A stretch of 64,000 nucleotides of DNA from Hyphomicrobiaceae bacterium (GCA_008933705.1 WBUN01000002.1:1-64000); one strand, 5' to 3'; numbered from the stretch's first letter, positions 52,175 through 60,946 are shown. Made by a program: numbers and translations. Notes: generated by a model not told the origin, from the letters alone.

Positions 52175-54598
52175 CTATTCAAACGCGACAAACATGGCTG
52201 ATGTCCACACTTTGTGATCGTCGACCTGTCGCGCGCGAATGAAGACGGGCTGATGGCCGTGCGGCCCGTTCAATGGGGCGATCTCGAACGAGCCCGCAAC
52301 ATCAAGCGGCATGGCCTTGTCGCTCAAGCGCTCGACGGCGAGGAACACATCGGCCCCGCCGAGGTCACGGCGAACGGCCCCGGTCTCCATCAGCTCGCGT
52401 CCGGTCACGGCCCAGTCGAAGGTGGGACAGTGCACGAATGGATTGCCATCGAGCGGGTTGCCGACTTTGACGTATCCGTCGATGCGGCCTTGGATGCGCA
52501 GCAAACAGCCTTCGAGGCCGAGAATGTCCATTTCGACGGCGTCGCTGTCGCCGTAGGTGTCACTGCGGAAGCCAATGTCAGTCGGACCGGCCCGCCAGCA
52601 CCGCTCCTCCTGGTGCTCGTAGCCGTGCCCCTTGAAGTCCATGATCGAGGCATTGAGGACGCTGATCGTGCCGCGCCATTCGCACCAGCGATAGCGGTCC
52701 TTGATGCGCGCCCCTCCGTAGCGCACACGGATCTTGGTGGCGCTAAGGCCCGCCTCGCGTTGCAGGCTCCGGCGGTAGATTTCACCGGCGTGGTTGAAGG
52801 CCACGACCTCGTCCCAGCCCGCCTGACCGAGAAAGCGGTAATCGACGTGCGCCGGCCCCTTATGGGAGAATTCGTCGCCCATCATGTGCTTGCCGCATGT
52901 GGCGATGCCAAACAACCCTGGGCCCGTGTTGGCCGTGGTGTGGCGGGCGCGCAGCGCCTTGCCGAGCGACTTCCGGTCGAGCTTGTCGCAAATCACCCCT
53001 GTCGTCGGGCCGTAGACGCCGAACACCTGGGTGCCTGGTGCGCCGCCGCCGGGCCGGCCGCGGTGCTCGTCGCCGCCGCCATAGCAGCCGAGCCTGTGCC
53101 CGCGCCGCATGGCGTCATGGTAGAGCCATTCGAAATGGCCCCACGTCGAGCAGATCTCGATCAGCCGGTCGAGCTTGGGATGATACCAGTCGAGGATGGC
53201 GCGCCGCCCGCCTACGTGGGGCATGACGAGATGGTTCTCGGGATCATGAACATAGGCGCGCCACAGAAGCTCGAGCGGCCAGGCACCCGGTTGCACGGCC
53301 TGGCCCTTCATGTCCTCGCTCCACTCGAACGAGCGCACGTTGCCGGTACCGTCGGGCTTCCTCGGGAACTTGGGGTCTTCCTCATGCAGGAAGACGACGA
53401 GGTGATCGCCGCCTGCACACGACGATCCGCACCACTCCTGCGTGGGGAAGGTGACGAACTCGCCGGGCTTGTAGAGCTCCTGCACGAAGCCGACCGAGGT
53501 CTCCCAGTTCTTCTCGGTAATCTGGAAATCGTTGGCCGTGTAGGCGGTGAAATCGAGACCCGAGCAGTCGCGCGCATAGCGGATGTTGTAGTCGGTATCG
53601 TTGATGCCGACGGTATCCTCGGCGTGGCAATGCAGCTCACCATTGAGAATGCGCGGCGCGGGACAGTGCGGGTCGATCAACACGCACCACTTGGCCGGTT
53701 TCACGCGCACATCGCTGGGCATGCTGGCGACGAGAGTGAGCTCGCCCGCCTCGCGCGGCAGGTCGTCGACGCGCACAAAGGCCCAGTGGTCGGTGCGCTG
53801 CCGGCCCTCGCTGTTGAAGATGTGGCGCCTGCTGTAGACCTCCTTGCCGCCGCGATAGGCCTGGAGCAGCACCTCCGCCCCGAGGTCGACGCACGCATTG
53901 CCCCACTGGTCGTCGATGCGTACCTGCGCCTTGTAAGGCGTGCCGGGCCGTATGAACCGGGGGCAGCGGATCTGCAGCTCGGCCGGCGGGCCTGGTACGA
54001 TGTCGATCGACAGATCGCCTGGGATCGCGGCAAATCGCGAGGTCCCGAGGGGATCGACGTAGCACCGGAATCGGAAGTTCTCCTCGACAAACGTCTGCAC
54101 GCGCGTGCCGGGCCCACCTGCGCGCCGGTCGCCGAGGCGGACGACGATATGGTCGCCGGGATTGAGGTAGCCATCGACCGTGTCGACGATGATCGCCTTC
54201 TGAAACGGGCGCTCGTGGCCCTTCTGGTCGAAACGGACTTTCAGCGATTGAACAGTCGCCGGCGACTGGCCGGGCACCAGGGGACCCGCGTGATACTCGG
54301 CCGACACGTAGTTGGCCGCCGCAGGATCGACCGTTTGGAACAGCGCCCAGTCGGAATAGAACTTGAACGTCGCCTTGAACCAAGCGCCATCGGCCAGCCC
54401 GGCCTGGCCGACCTCGTAGTCGATGACCACCTCGGTCCATTCCCCGGCAATCAGCCTGTCGACGTTGCAGGTCACCTTGCCAAGGAACGGGCGCTTGATG
54501 TTCTGATCGAAGAGGCCCTTTGGGGCGACGTAGGCGCCGAGTTCTCCTGCGAGTTGCGCCTCCCTGATCCGCTCGCGATCCTCAACGACTTTCGACAT
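52175..54598 (-). CDS. PHP/DUF3604-like metal-dependent hydrolase-type protein, copy 2
   Basis: The 807-residue paralogue of the protein at 8026-10281 has the same layout: beta-rich N-terminal part (with LNPGDHIVVRLGDRRAGGPG near residue 150), Ig-like middle, then PHP-like motifs GELHCHAED (320-328), MPHVGGRR (459-466), CSTWGHFEW near 485, GGDEHRGRPGG (508-518) and ARHTTANTG near 555. No signal peptide is seen. The change from GDTHGQ to GELHCH in the first motif brings it closer to standard PHP metal sites. It lies 70 bases below an SLC13 transporter gene on the same strand, so the two are probably co-expressed. Substrate unknown. Confidence 0.75.
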   Translation of the reverse strand: MSKVVEDRERIREAQLAGELGAYVAPKGLFDQNIKRPFLGKVTCNVDRLIAGEWTEVVIDYEVGQAGLADGAWFKATFKFYSDWALFQTVDPAAANYVSAEYHAGPLVPGQSPATVQSLKVRFDQKGHERPFQKAIIVDTVDGYLNPGDHIVVRLGDRRAGGPGTRVQTFVEENFRFRCYVDPLGTSRFAAIPGDLSIDIVPGPPAELQIRCPRFIRPGTPYKAQVRIDDQWGNACVDLGAEVLLQAYRGGKEVYSRRHIFNSEGRQRTDHWAFVRVDDLPREAGELTLVASMPSDVRVKPAKWCVLIDPHCPAPRILNGELHCHAEDTVGINDTDYNIRYARDCSGLDFTAYTANDFQITEKNWETSVGFVQELYKPGEFVTFPTQEWCGSSCAGGDHLVVFLHEEDPKFPRKPDGTGNVRSFEWSEDMKGQAVQPGAWPLELLWRAYVHDPENHLVMPHVGGRRAILDWYHPKLDRLIEICSTWGHFEWLYHDAMRRGHRLGCYGGGDEHRGRPGGGAPGTQVFGVYGPTTGVICDKLDRKSLGKALRARHTTANTGPGLFGIATCGKHMMGDEFSHKGPAHVDYRFLGQAGWDEVVAFNHAGEIYRRSLQREAGLSATKIRVRYGGARIKDRYRWCEWRGTISVLNASIMDFKGHGYEHQEERCWRAGPTDIGFRSDTYGDSDAVEMDILGLEGCLLRIQGRIDGYVKVGNPLDGNPFVHCPTFDWAVTGRELMETGAVRRDLGGADVFLAVERLSDKAMPLDVAGSFEIAPLNGPHGHQPVFIRARQVDDHKVWTSAMFVAFE

Positions 54599-54668
54599 GA
54601 TGCTCGATCCTTGTCCCGACGGCTGGAGGGGCGGCTGCCTGTGGGCGCGGGTGCCTCTGTAGGCGGCC

Positions 54669-56192
54669 TCAGAGCCTTTCGAACGGCCAGGGCACGTTGG
54701 GGTCCCAGACCGGGATCCCCATGTAGGCGTACCAAGCCGTCATCACGACGATCCCGTACGTGATCGCGATGATCACCGCGAACCAGCCGACCCTGAAATA
54801 GTCCTGCATCGTGAAGGTGCCGCTCGAATAGGCGATGACGGCAGCCGTGATCTGGGTCGGCAGCAGGTAGGCAAAAGTATCCGTATCGGCGACCAGCATC
54901 GTGAATGCCACCGGATGGAGCCCGACCTTCGGCGCGAGCGCCACCAGAATCGGCGCCAGCATGGTGATGGCCGCGATGTTGGAGAGCATTCCGATGCGTA
55001 TGATGTGCGTTCCGACCATCATGATCAGCAGGATCATCCACCATGTCTGGCCAATGGCGATCGGCGCCATGATGTCGGCGAGGAATTTGGCGAGGCCGGA
55101 GCTCGACATCGCCGCCGACAGAGACAAGGCGCCCGCCAGCAGCAGCAACGTCCCCCAGATGGTGCGGTTCTGGATCTCCTGCCACTTGAACGAGAGCACG
55201 CCGGGGATGAACAGCACCGCCAATCCGATGAGCGCGACATTCTGAGCCGCAATCCTGTGCATGGGCTCCAGCATCCATGCCAGCGCCACGCCGGCAAAGA
55301 CGGCCAGGATGGTCCACTCGACCTGCGAGGTCCTCGGCAGCTCGGCGTGCATCCTCTCCACCGCCGCGTGCCCGCCGCGCACGCCGACCCCGCGCGTTCT
55401 GAAGTAGTACTGCACCCACCATTGGGTGATGACGAACATGCCAAGATACGGCCACTGCAGCTTGAACCAGTCGACGTAGGAGAGGCTCAGCTTCAAGTCC
55501 TTGGCGAACAGGTTGATGAGAACATAGTTCGGCAGGTGCGCCGTCAGGATGCACATGCCGGATATCATCGAGCCGTAGACCAGCGTCTGGATGACGATGG
55601 CCTTCTTGCCAGCTCTTCCCCCGTCGCTGTCGTCGAAGAAATTGCAGATGCCGTTGATCACCGGCAGCAGGGTTGCGGCGCGCGCATTGGCAGCCGGTAT
55701 GATCAGCGACAGCACGAAGTTGACGACGAACATCGCCCAGATGACGCCGTTGACGGTCTTGGCCTTCATCCATGTCAGAAGCGAGAGCGCGATGCGCCGG
55801 TCGAGACCTGCGGCCTGCATCACGGCGGCGAACAGGAACGCGGTGAGGCACAGCGCGACGACCGGGGTCGAGAAACCGCTGGCGGCAGCGGGGAAGGGTT
55901 TCGCCCCGCCGCTGAGCACCAGCAGCATTGGGATCAGAAGTCCCGAGACGCCGACCGGAATCGCCTCCGTCACCCACATAATCGCGGCCCACACCACAAC
56001 CGCCAACACCGCCATGCCGGCGGTGCTCAGGCCCTTGGGCACCGGCAGCACGAAGAGGATAAGGGCAAAGGCGATCCAGGCCGCGGCGAAGCCAAGGAGC
56101 GCCGTCGAGGGGTTGCGGCCGGTGACGCGAATGTTCTCGCGCAGCCCGTCGACAAGGCTGCTGCGAGGGGGCGCAAGCGTTGCATCGGTCAT
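54669..56192 (-). CDS. SLC13/DASS-family anion transporter
   Basis: This 507-residue membrane protein has about 12 helices. Family features are AIMWVTEAIPVGVSGLLIP near residue 70, FVVNFVLSLIIPAANARAATLLPV (SNT-like re-entrant region) near 160, and LLLLAGALSLSAAMSSSGLA and SNIAAITMLAPILVALA in the second half. SLC13 proteins import di/tricarboxylates, sulfate or sulfonates with Na+. The strong ggaggaga site fixes the start at 56192. It precedes the PHP/DUF3604-like gene, suggesting it brings in that enzyme's substrate or exports its product. Confidence 0.85.
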   Translation of the reverse strand: MTDATLAPPRSSLVDGLRENIRVTGRNPSTALLGFAAAWIAFALILFVLPVPKGLSTAGMAVLAVVVWAAIMWVTEAIPVGVSGLLIPMLLVLSGGAKPFPAAASGFSTPVVALCLTAFLFAAVMQAAGLDRRIALSLLTWMKAKTVNGVIWAMFVVNFVLSLIIPAANARAATLLPVINGICNFFDDSDGGRAGKKAIVIQTLVYGSMISGMCILTAHLPNYVLINLFAKDLKLSLSYVDWFKLQWPYLGMFVITQWWVQYYFRTRGVGVRGGHAAVERMHAELPRTSQVEWTILAVFAGVALAWMLEPMHRIAAQNVALIGLAVLFIPGVLSFKWQEIQNRTIWGTLLLLAGALSLSAAMSSSGLAKFLADIMAPIAIGQTWWMILLIMMVGTHIIRIGMLSNIAAITMLAPILVALAPKVGLHPVAFTMLVADTDTFAYLLPTQITAAVIAYSSGTFTMQDYFRVGWFAVIIAITYGIVVMTAWYAYMGIPVWDPNVPWPFERL

Positions 56193-56307
56193 GGTGTCTC
56201 CTCCAATGCCTGCGATGCGTTGCGACCCATTCTTTGGGTTCATCAACGCCGGCCGGGCAGGGCCGGTCGCACGCAGCCGCCAGAAAAGCACGCCGCACGC
56301 CCGAGCG

Positions 56308-56327
56308 GGTGTCGGCTGGCCGACACC
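56308..56327. promoter_or_regulatory. 20-bp palindrome between SLC13 and Crp/Fnr genes
   Basis: A perfect inverted repeat with 9-base arms ggtgtcggc and gccgacacc around a 2-base centre. It is 115 bases from each of the flanking divergent genes (SLC13 leftward, Crp/Fnr rightward). The length fits a dimeric regulator, and the neighbouring Crp/Fnr protein is the first candidate. Sequence differs from the standard FNR and CRP boxes. Confidence 0.65.
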
Positions 56328-56441
56328 TATGTCACATTCGACAGGGCGTGCTTGTCGCGCTACGCTTGCAAGCCCGGATGATCGCCTGGTCGATTGAGCC
56401 TGCGCGCCGGGCACTTTGGCTGACCCGGAATAGCTGGCCCC

Positions 56442-57152
56442 ATGGAGGAATCCTGGAAGACGGCCCATGCGGACCTGCTGGCGGCTCTTTCATCCCAAGA
56501 GATGGCCGGGCTGTTCAGGTGCGCCAGGCGACGATGCGTAGCCCGTGGGGCTCCCGTCTTCGAGGCCGGCGACGACGCCGGCGAGATCTTCATCGTAAGC
56601 AGTGGTTGCATCAAGCTCTACCAGCTCTCTCCGGGTGGAAAGGAGATCATCCTGTGGTTTGCCTTTCCCGGCGAGATCTTCGGCGTGGCGGAGAGTATGC
56701 GCGGGGTCCCTCGCGAGATCTCGGCAGCAGGCAAGATTGCCTCGGAGATTCTCGCCATTGATCGCAAGGATTTTGTCGAGTTCCTGCGCTCCCATCCCGA
56801 GGCGGCGCTGCGCGCCATCGGCATCCTCTCGGCGCGTATCCGCACGCTCGGCTCCTCGCTGGTCGAGCTGTCGGCCGACGATGTCGAGACACGGCTCGTG
56901 CGTTTGCTGCTGCGCTTCTCGGCAGGCTCTCTGCGGCCGCCCTGCAGCGCGTCGCGACGGCCTGGCGAGGTGTGCATGAATCTCGATCTCACGCGAACCG
57001 ACATGGCCAGCCTGGTGGGCGCCACCCGTCAAACCGTGACAACCATGCTGGTGCGACTGCAGCGTGACGGCATCGTGCGCGCGGTGGGGCGCCACCTGCA
57101 CCTTCCCGAGCCGGCCCGGTTGACGCTCATGTGCGACAGAGGCGTCGGTTAG
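56442..57152 (+). CDS. Crp/Fnr-family transcriptional regulator
   Basis: The 236-residue regulator has a cyclic-nucleotide-binding-type sensor (residues about 30-120, with AGDDAGEIFIVSSGCIKLYQLS and FPGEIFGVAE), a dimerisation helix and a C-terminal HTH (RTDMASLVGATRQTVTTMLVRLQRDG). It lacks the FNR iron-sulfur cysteine cluster (only scattered Cys) so it is not an O2-sensing FNR. Sensing of cAMP, NO, CO or another signal cannot be told. It diverges from the SLC13-PHP genes with a 20-bp palindrome between, and is followed two bases later by a ModA-like gene. Confidence 0.87.
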   Translation: MEESWKTAHADLLAALSSQEMAGLFRCARRRCVARGAPVFEAGDDAGEIFIVSSGCIKLYQLSPGGKEIILWFAFPGEIFGVAESMRGVPREISAAGKIASEILAIDRKDFVEFLRSHPEAALRAIGILSARIRTLGSSLVELSADDVETRLVRLLLRFSAGSLRPPCSASRRPGEVCMNLDLTRTDMASLVGATRQTVTTMLVRLQRDGIVRAVGRHLHLPEPARLTLMCDRGVG

Positions 57153-57154
57153 GC

Positions 57155-58078
57155 ATGTCGCGACGGGGATCGGCTCCCATCCTCGCCAATGCGCTCGCCT
57201 GGCCCCGCGAGGCAGCAACAAGCTGCTCGCCAGCTGCCGTCCTCACGGCGACGGGTTCCAACATCGTGCTGGATCTGCACGGCGATCCGGTGCGAGCCCG
57301 GCTGACCGTCTTCTCGGATGGCAATCATCACATGGCGCTTGCGGACGTAGTGGCAAGGTTCGCCGCCCACTATCCGGCAGTGGATGACATCTTCTATGCC
57401 ACGACGCCGCCGCGCATCCTGATCGACGCGCTCACCACTGGACGGCTGGGCTCAGGCAACCTCATGCTGAGCGTGCGCCCCAACCTGTTCATCTCGCCGC
57501 ACCCGGTTGTCGAGCGCCTGCACCAGGAGGGCAGGGTCGGCACGCCGGTAACCTTCGCGTCGAGCACCGGCACCGCAATCCTCGTCCGCAAGGGCAACCC
57601 CCTGGCCATTGACTTGGTCGGCGACCTTCTGCGCCCTGATGTGCGATTGGCCCTGTCCAATCCCGAAACCGAGGCGGCCTCGTTCGCGGTCTACTCGGCA
57701 GCGATTGTCAGCGGGAGCTCGGGTGCGGCCGTGCCGCAAGAAGACATTGCCGCCTACCTGCAGAGCAACGCCGTGATCAAGTCACGGCTCATTCACCACC
57801 GGGAGATCCCTGAACTCCTCGCCAGCGGGCGCGCGGACGCAAGCCTGGTCTACACACACCTCGCGTTGCGATACGTGCGCATATTCCCCGACGACTTTGC
57901 GATGCTTCCAGCGACAACTGAACCAGTAACGACCTACGCAATTGCGCTCGTTGGTGCGGGGGGCCACTTTGGCAGGTCGTTCATTGATTTCATGCTCAGT
58001 CGCGAGGCCGGGGAAACCTATCTTGCGCACGGGCTGCAACCGGTCGCGCTCACTGCTCTTACACCGCAGTCCTCCTAG
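57155..58078 (+). CDS. ModA-like substrate-binding-domain protein without clear signal peptide
   Basis: This protein of 307 residues has a type II binding-protein fold: RLTVFSDGNHHMALADVVARF, RPNLFISPHPVVERLHQEGRV, TFASSTGTAILVRKGNPLAI and EIPELLASGRADASLVYTHLA (given in parts). The pattern resembles ModA-type or tungstate/molybdate-binding proteins. The N-terminus (MSRRGSAPILANALAWPREA) is not a good signal peptide, so it may be cytoplasmic and act as a sensor or its start may be wrong. The ATG at 57155 is two bases after the Crp/Fnr stop; GTG at 57131 is also in frame. Confidence 0.65.
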   Translation: MSRRGSAPILANALAWPREAATSCSPAAVLTATGSNIVLDLHGDPVRARLTVFSDGNHHMALADVVARFAAHYPAVDDIFYATTPPRILIDALTTGRLGSGNLMLSVRPNLFISPHPVVERLHQEGRVGTPVTFASSTGTAILVRKGNPLAIDLVGDLLRPDVRLALSNPETEAASFAVYSAAIVSGSSGAAVPQEDIAAYLQSNAVIKSRLIHHREIPELLASGRADASLVYTHLALRYVRIFPDDFAMLPATTEPVTTYAIALVGAGGHFGRSFIDFMLSREAGETYLAHGLQPVALTALTPQSS

Positions 58079-58224
58079 CACGGCAGCCTTTCGCGAAAGG
58101 GGTGCCGCCGACCCGTCTTCAAGGCGACACCTGGCGCTTGCGCGGCCGAGCCCCCGACAGGCGACCGCATCCGGTGCGCCGCAGACGACCGTCGCAGGTG
58201 CGCCGTAGGGTGCCAGCTCCCGGA

Positions 58225-58593
58225 TCAGTACCAGTAGCGCCGCTTGTACCTTGGCGCGATGTACAGTCCGAAGCCTGGCGCGTAGATGGCGAAGCCGGGC
58301 CGGTATTTGTGCTTGTAGTAGTAGCGGCGCGGATAGTAGCCGCCATAGTAGTAGTCGTCATAGTAGTAGTGACGTGGATACCAGCGCCGCACGTGGCGAC
58401 GGCAATGCCAGTGGCCGCGATGCCGCCAGCACCGCCGGCGGAAGTGCACGTTGTCCACGGCCGAATTCTCCGAGTCGAGCGCCCTGACGGCGTCGGCCGC
58501 TACGCCGGTGAGCGGCGCAGCCTGCCCGGGCGCCGCAAGATAGCCCAGCGCGAGAGCTGCGACTGCGGGAGCGAGCCAGTGCTTCAATCTCAT
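58225..58593 (-). CDS. small Tyr/Arg-rich exported protein
   Basis: The 122-residue protein has a signal peptide (MRLKHWLAPAVAALALGYLAAP, cleavage after GQA). The mature part has two cysteines (RRCWRHRGHWHCRRH) and a Tyr/Arg-rich stretch (YPRHYYYDDYYYGGYYPRRY). Similar short exported proteins are widespread in Rhizobiales; the function is unknown. Isolated between two rightward genes, on the opposite strand. Confidence 0.7.
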   Translation of the reverse strand: MRLKHWLAPAVAALALGYLAAPGQAAPLTGVAADAVRALDSENSAVDNVHFRRRCWRHRGHWHCRRHVRRWYPRHYYYDDYYYGGYYPRRYYYKHKYRPGFAIYAPGFGLYIAPRYKRRYWY

Positions 58594-58883
58594 GTGTCAC
58601 CTCTCCCTTTCTCTTAGAGCTTCAAACTTGCGCCCCGGCTGCCCTGGCGCACTGCGCCTTGGCCTGCACGCGGCGGCCAGAGCCGGCGGCAGCGGCATCG
58701 CTCCGCTCCTCGCCGACACGAGACTGCCGGCAATCACGACGACCGCCTGGATTGCAGGGCCGATGATCCGGCGCTCTCGCCATAGACCTCTACCCGCCGC
58801 TGCGGGCCTTTCTATGGCCGGATCAACAGGCGGATGCCTTACATGCTATTGTGTTCCGCCAATCGGTTCGTCCATGATGCGTC

Positions 58884-59375
58884 ATGAAGATCATCAGCGG
58901 TGGTCAGACCGGCGTGGACCGCGCCGCGCTCGACGTGGCGATCGAGCGGGGCATGCCCTGGGGCGGCTGGTGCCCCAAGGACGGCTGGGCCGAGGACCTT
59001 CCCGATCCGCCGGGCCTTCTGGCGAAGTACCCTCACCTGCGGGAGACACCGAACTCCCATCCCCTCCAGCGCACCGAATGGAACGTGCGCGACAGCGACG
59101 CGACGCTGATCATCACCGATGGCGAAGGCCCGTCGGTCTCCATAGGGACGAGGCGTGCGCATCATTGGGCTCATCAGCACGGCAAGCCGCTCCTCGTTGT
59201 CGAGACGGGCGATCCGCACGCGCCTGAACGCGCAGCCGGGTGGATCCACGCGCAGCAGAAGCGATTTGGCCGCGATATGACGCTCGGCATCGGCGGCCCG
59301 CGCGAAAGCGAGGCGCCCGGCATCTACGAACGGGCGAGAACGCTCCTTGCGGCGGTGCTGGAGCGGGCGGGCTGA
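58884..59375 (+). CDS. putative molybdenum carrier (YpsA/MoCo-carrier-like) protein
   Basis: The 163-residue protein matches the molybdenum-carrier family (PF12694) in the YpsA/LOG superfamily: MKIISGGQTGVDRAALDVAI at the start, GGWCPKDGWAEDL, WNVRDSDATLIITDG and LLVVETGDP (given in parts). Related algal carriers bind and protect molybdenum cofactor; the bacterial role is less sure. It starts with ATG right after a short leader. It is upstream of the hydrogenase operon but separated by 500 bases. Confidence 0.82.
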   Translation: MKIISGGQTGVDRAALDVAIERGMPWGGWCPKDGWAEDLPDPPGLLAKYPHLRETPNSHPLQRTEWNVRDSDATLIITDGEGPSVSIGTRRAHHWAHQHGKPLLVVETGDPHAPERAAGWIHAQQKRFGRDMTLGIGGPRESEAPGIYERARTLLAAVLERAG

Positions 59376-59429
59376 CCCCCTGCGCATGCACCATCATCCC
59401 GGCGCAGTGCGCCGACAGGCCGGCGCCAC

Positions 59430-59588
59430 TCAATCTGATGCGGCGCTGCTCGGGCGCGCACGCGAGCGCGGCTTCTTGCCCGTCCGCCCCACACCGGAAC
59501 GATGACCCTTCCAGCAGACGGGACAACCGCTGCCCCTGTACTTGTGTCCTCGGCTGCACGTCCTCCAACCGCCATTCCTGCTCGGCAT
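59430..59588 (-). CDS. 52-residue zinc-ribbon-like protein
   Basis: A very short gene with a strong gggagga site nine bases upstream of the ATG. The product has [16 protein letters not shown] (residues about 10-25), whose C-x3-H and C-x2-C pairs could bind zinc. It resembles the 'C-x-x-GH...S-x-x-CP-x-C' pattern of small hypothetical proteins common in bacteria. The C-terminal half is Arg/Ser-rich. Function unknown. Reads leftward, between the MoCo-carrier gene and the hydrogenase operon. Confidence 0.6.
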   Translation of the reverse strand: MPSRNGGWRTCSRGHKYRGSGCPVCWKGHRSGVGRTGKKPRSRARPSSAASD

Positions 59589-59791
59589 CGTCGCTTGCTC
59601 CTCCCGATGAGGCCCGCGCGCACCGATCGATGGCGGCGCCGCCGGCCTTTTCATCCACCCTGCGCATTGCAGCCATCTTGTGCGGCTCAAATGGAAAGTC
59701 GCTTAGCGGTCACAACCTGAATTGGCAGGACGCCGTCCGCCGCGGTGCACCGAATAATCCATAACGACTTGATGCTAGTGCCCTTTTCAAA

Positions 59792-59807
59792 TTGGCACGG
59801 CAATTGC
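59792..59807 (+). promoter_or_regulatory. sigma-54 (-24/-12) promoter of the hydrogenase operon
   Basis: The sequence ttggcacggcaattgc matches the sigma-54 consensus TTGGCACG-N4-TTGC exactly, with GG (59794-59795) and GC (59806-59807) ten bases apart. Transcription should begin near 59818, about 58 bases ahead of the small-subunit start. Uptake-hydrogenase operons of rhizobia, Rhodobacter and Ralstonia use such promoters with an NtrC-type activator (HoxA/HupR), which is probably encoded beyond the window. Confidence 0.85.
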
Positions 59808-59875
59808 GCTTCTGTCGGACGCAACCGGTACGCCAAAGGGCGACCGCGCCAGCCCACCAAGGAGGGACGCCGGCA

Positions 59876-60946
59876 ATGACGGAGACATTCTACGATGTAT
59901 TGAGGCGGCAGGGCATCTCGCGCCGAAGCTTCCTCAAGTTCTGCTCGCTGACGGCTGCATCGCTGGGCCTGGGGCCCGAGTTCGCACCCACCATGGCGCA
60001 TGCGCTCGAGACCAAGCCGCGCACGCCGGTGCTGTGGCTGCACGGGCTCGAGTGCACCTGCTGCTCGGAAGCCTTCATCCGCTCCGCGCACCCGCTCGCC
60101 TCCGACGTGATCCTGTCGATGATCTCGCTCGACTACGACGACACCATCATGGCCGCGGCCGGCCATCAGGCCGAGGCGATCGTGGAGGAGGTGGTGGCCA
60201 AGTACAAGGGCAACTACCTGCTGGCGGTGGAGGGCAACCCGCCGCTCAACGCCGACGGCATGTACTGCATCATCGGCGGCAAGCCGTTCCTCGACCAGCT
60301 CAGGTTCGCCGCCAAGGACTGCAAGGCGATCATCTCCTGGGGGAGCTGCGCCTCGTGGGGCTGCGTGCAGGCCGCCCGCCCCAACCCGACGCAGGCGGTG
60401 CCCGTGCACAAGGTGATCCGCGACAAGCCCATCATCAAGGTGCCCGGCTGCCCGCCGATCCCGGAGGTCATGACGGCGGTCGTCACCTACATGGCCACCT
60501 TCGACAAGATCCCCGAGCTCGACCGCCAGGGCCGCCCGAAGATGTTCTACTCGCAGCGCATCCACGACAAGTGCTACCGCCGTCCGCACTTCGATGCCGG
60601 CCAGTTCGTGGAGGCCTGGGACGACGACGGCGCGCGCAGGGGCTACTGCCTCTACAAGATGGGCTGCAAGGGTCCGACGACCTACAACGCCTGCTCCACA
60701 ACACGCTGGATGGGCGGCCTTTCGTTCCCGATCCAGTCCGGCCATGGTTGCATCGGCTGCTCGGAGGATGGCTTCTGGGACAACGGCTCCTTCTACAATC
60801 GCCTGAGCGACATCCATCAATTCGGCATCGAGTCCAACGCCGACAAGGTCGGTGCGACAGCGGCCGGCGTGGTCGGCGCAGCCGTTGCAGCTCACGCTGC
60901 CGTCAGCGCCATCAAGCGCGCGCGCCAGAACGGAGGGAACGAATAA
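59876..60946 (+). CDS. hupS: [NiFe]-hydrogenase small subunit, membrane-bound type
   Basis: The 356-residue subunit carries the iron-sulfur clusters that lead electrons from the active site. A Tat signal (RRSFLKF, residues 16-22) ends after AHA43. Proximal cysteines are C60, C62, C63, C158, C163 and C192, that is C17, C19, C20, C115, C120 and C149 of the mature protein. All six needed for the [4Fe-3S] cluster of oxygen-tolerant hydrogenases are present. Medial and distal clusters lie in HDKCYRR...GCKGP and [13 protein letters not shown]-terminal hydrophobic helix anchors it. Start fixed by ggaggg; transcribed from the sigma-54 promoter. Overlaps the large-subunit gene by one base. Confidence 0.95.
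   Translation: MTETFYDVLRRQGISRRSFLKFCSLTAASLGLGPEFAPTMAHALETKPRTPVLWLHGLECTCCSEAFIRSAHPLASDVILSMISLDYDDTIMAAAGHQAEAIVEEVVAKYKGNYLLAVEGNPPLNADGMYCIIGGKPFLDQLRFAAKDCKAIISWGSCASWGCVQAARPNPTQAVPVHKVIRDKPIIKVPGCPPIPEVMTAVVTYMATFDKIPELDRQGRPKMFYSQRIHDKCYRRPHFDAGQFVEAWDDDGARRGYCLYKMGCKGPTTYNACSTTRWMGGLSFPIQSGHGCIGCSEDGFWDNGSFYNRLSDIHQFGIESNADKVGATAAGVVGAAVAAHAAVSAIKRARQNGGNE

Noticed and set aside
52214..54763. Long forward open frame (about 849 codons) antisense to the PHP/DUF3604-like gene
   Set aside because: It mirrors the real gene codon by codon, has no ribosome site and no domain character; the reverse strand has recognisable motifs.
60034..60945. Frame-shifted extension upstream of the hydrogenase large subunit
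   Set aside because: The TAATG at 60944-60948 and the family N-terminus MAIQTPNG mark the true start; the upstream part overlaps the small subunit in another frame.
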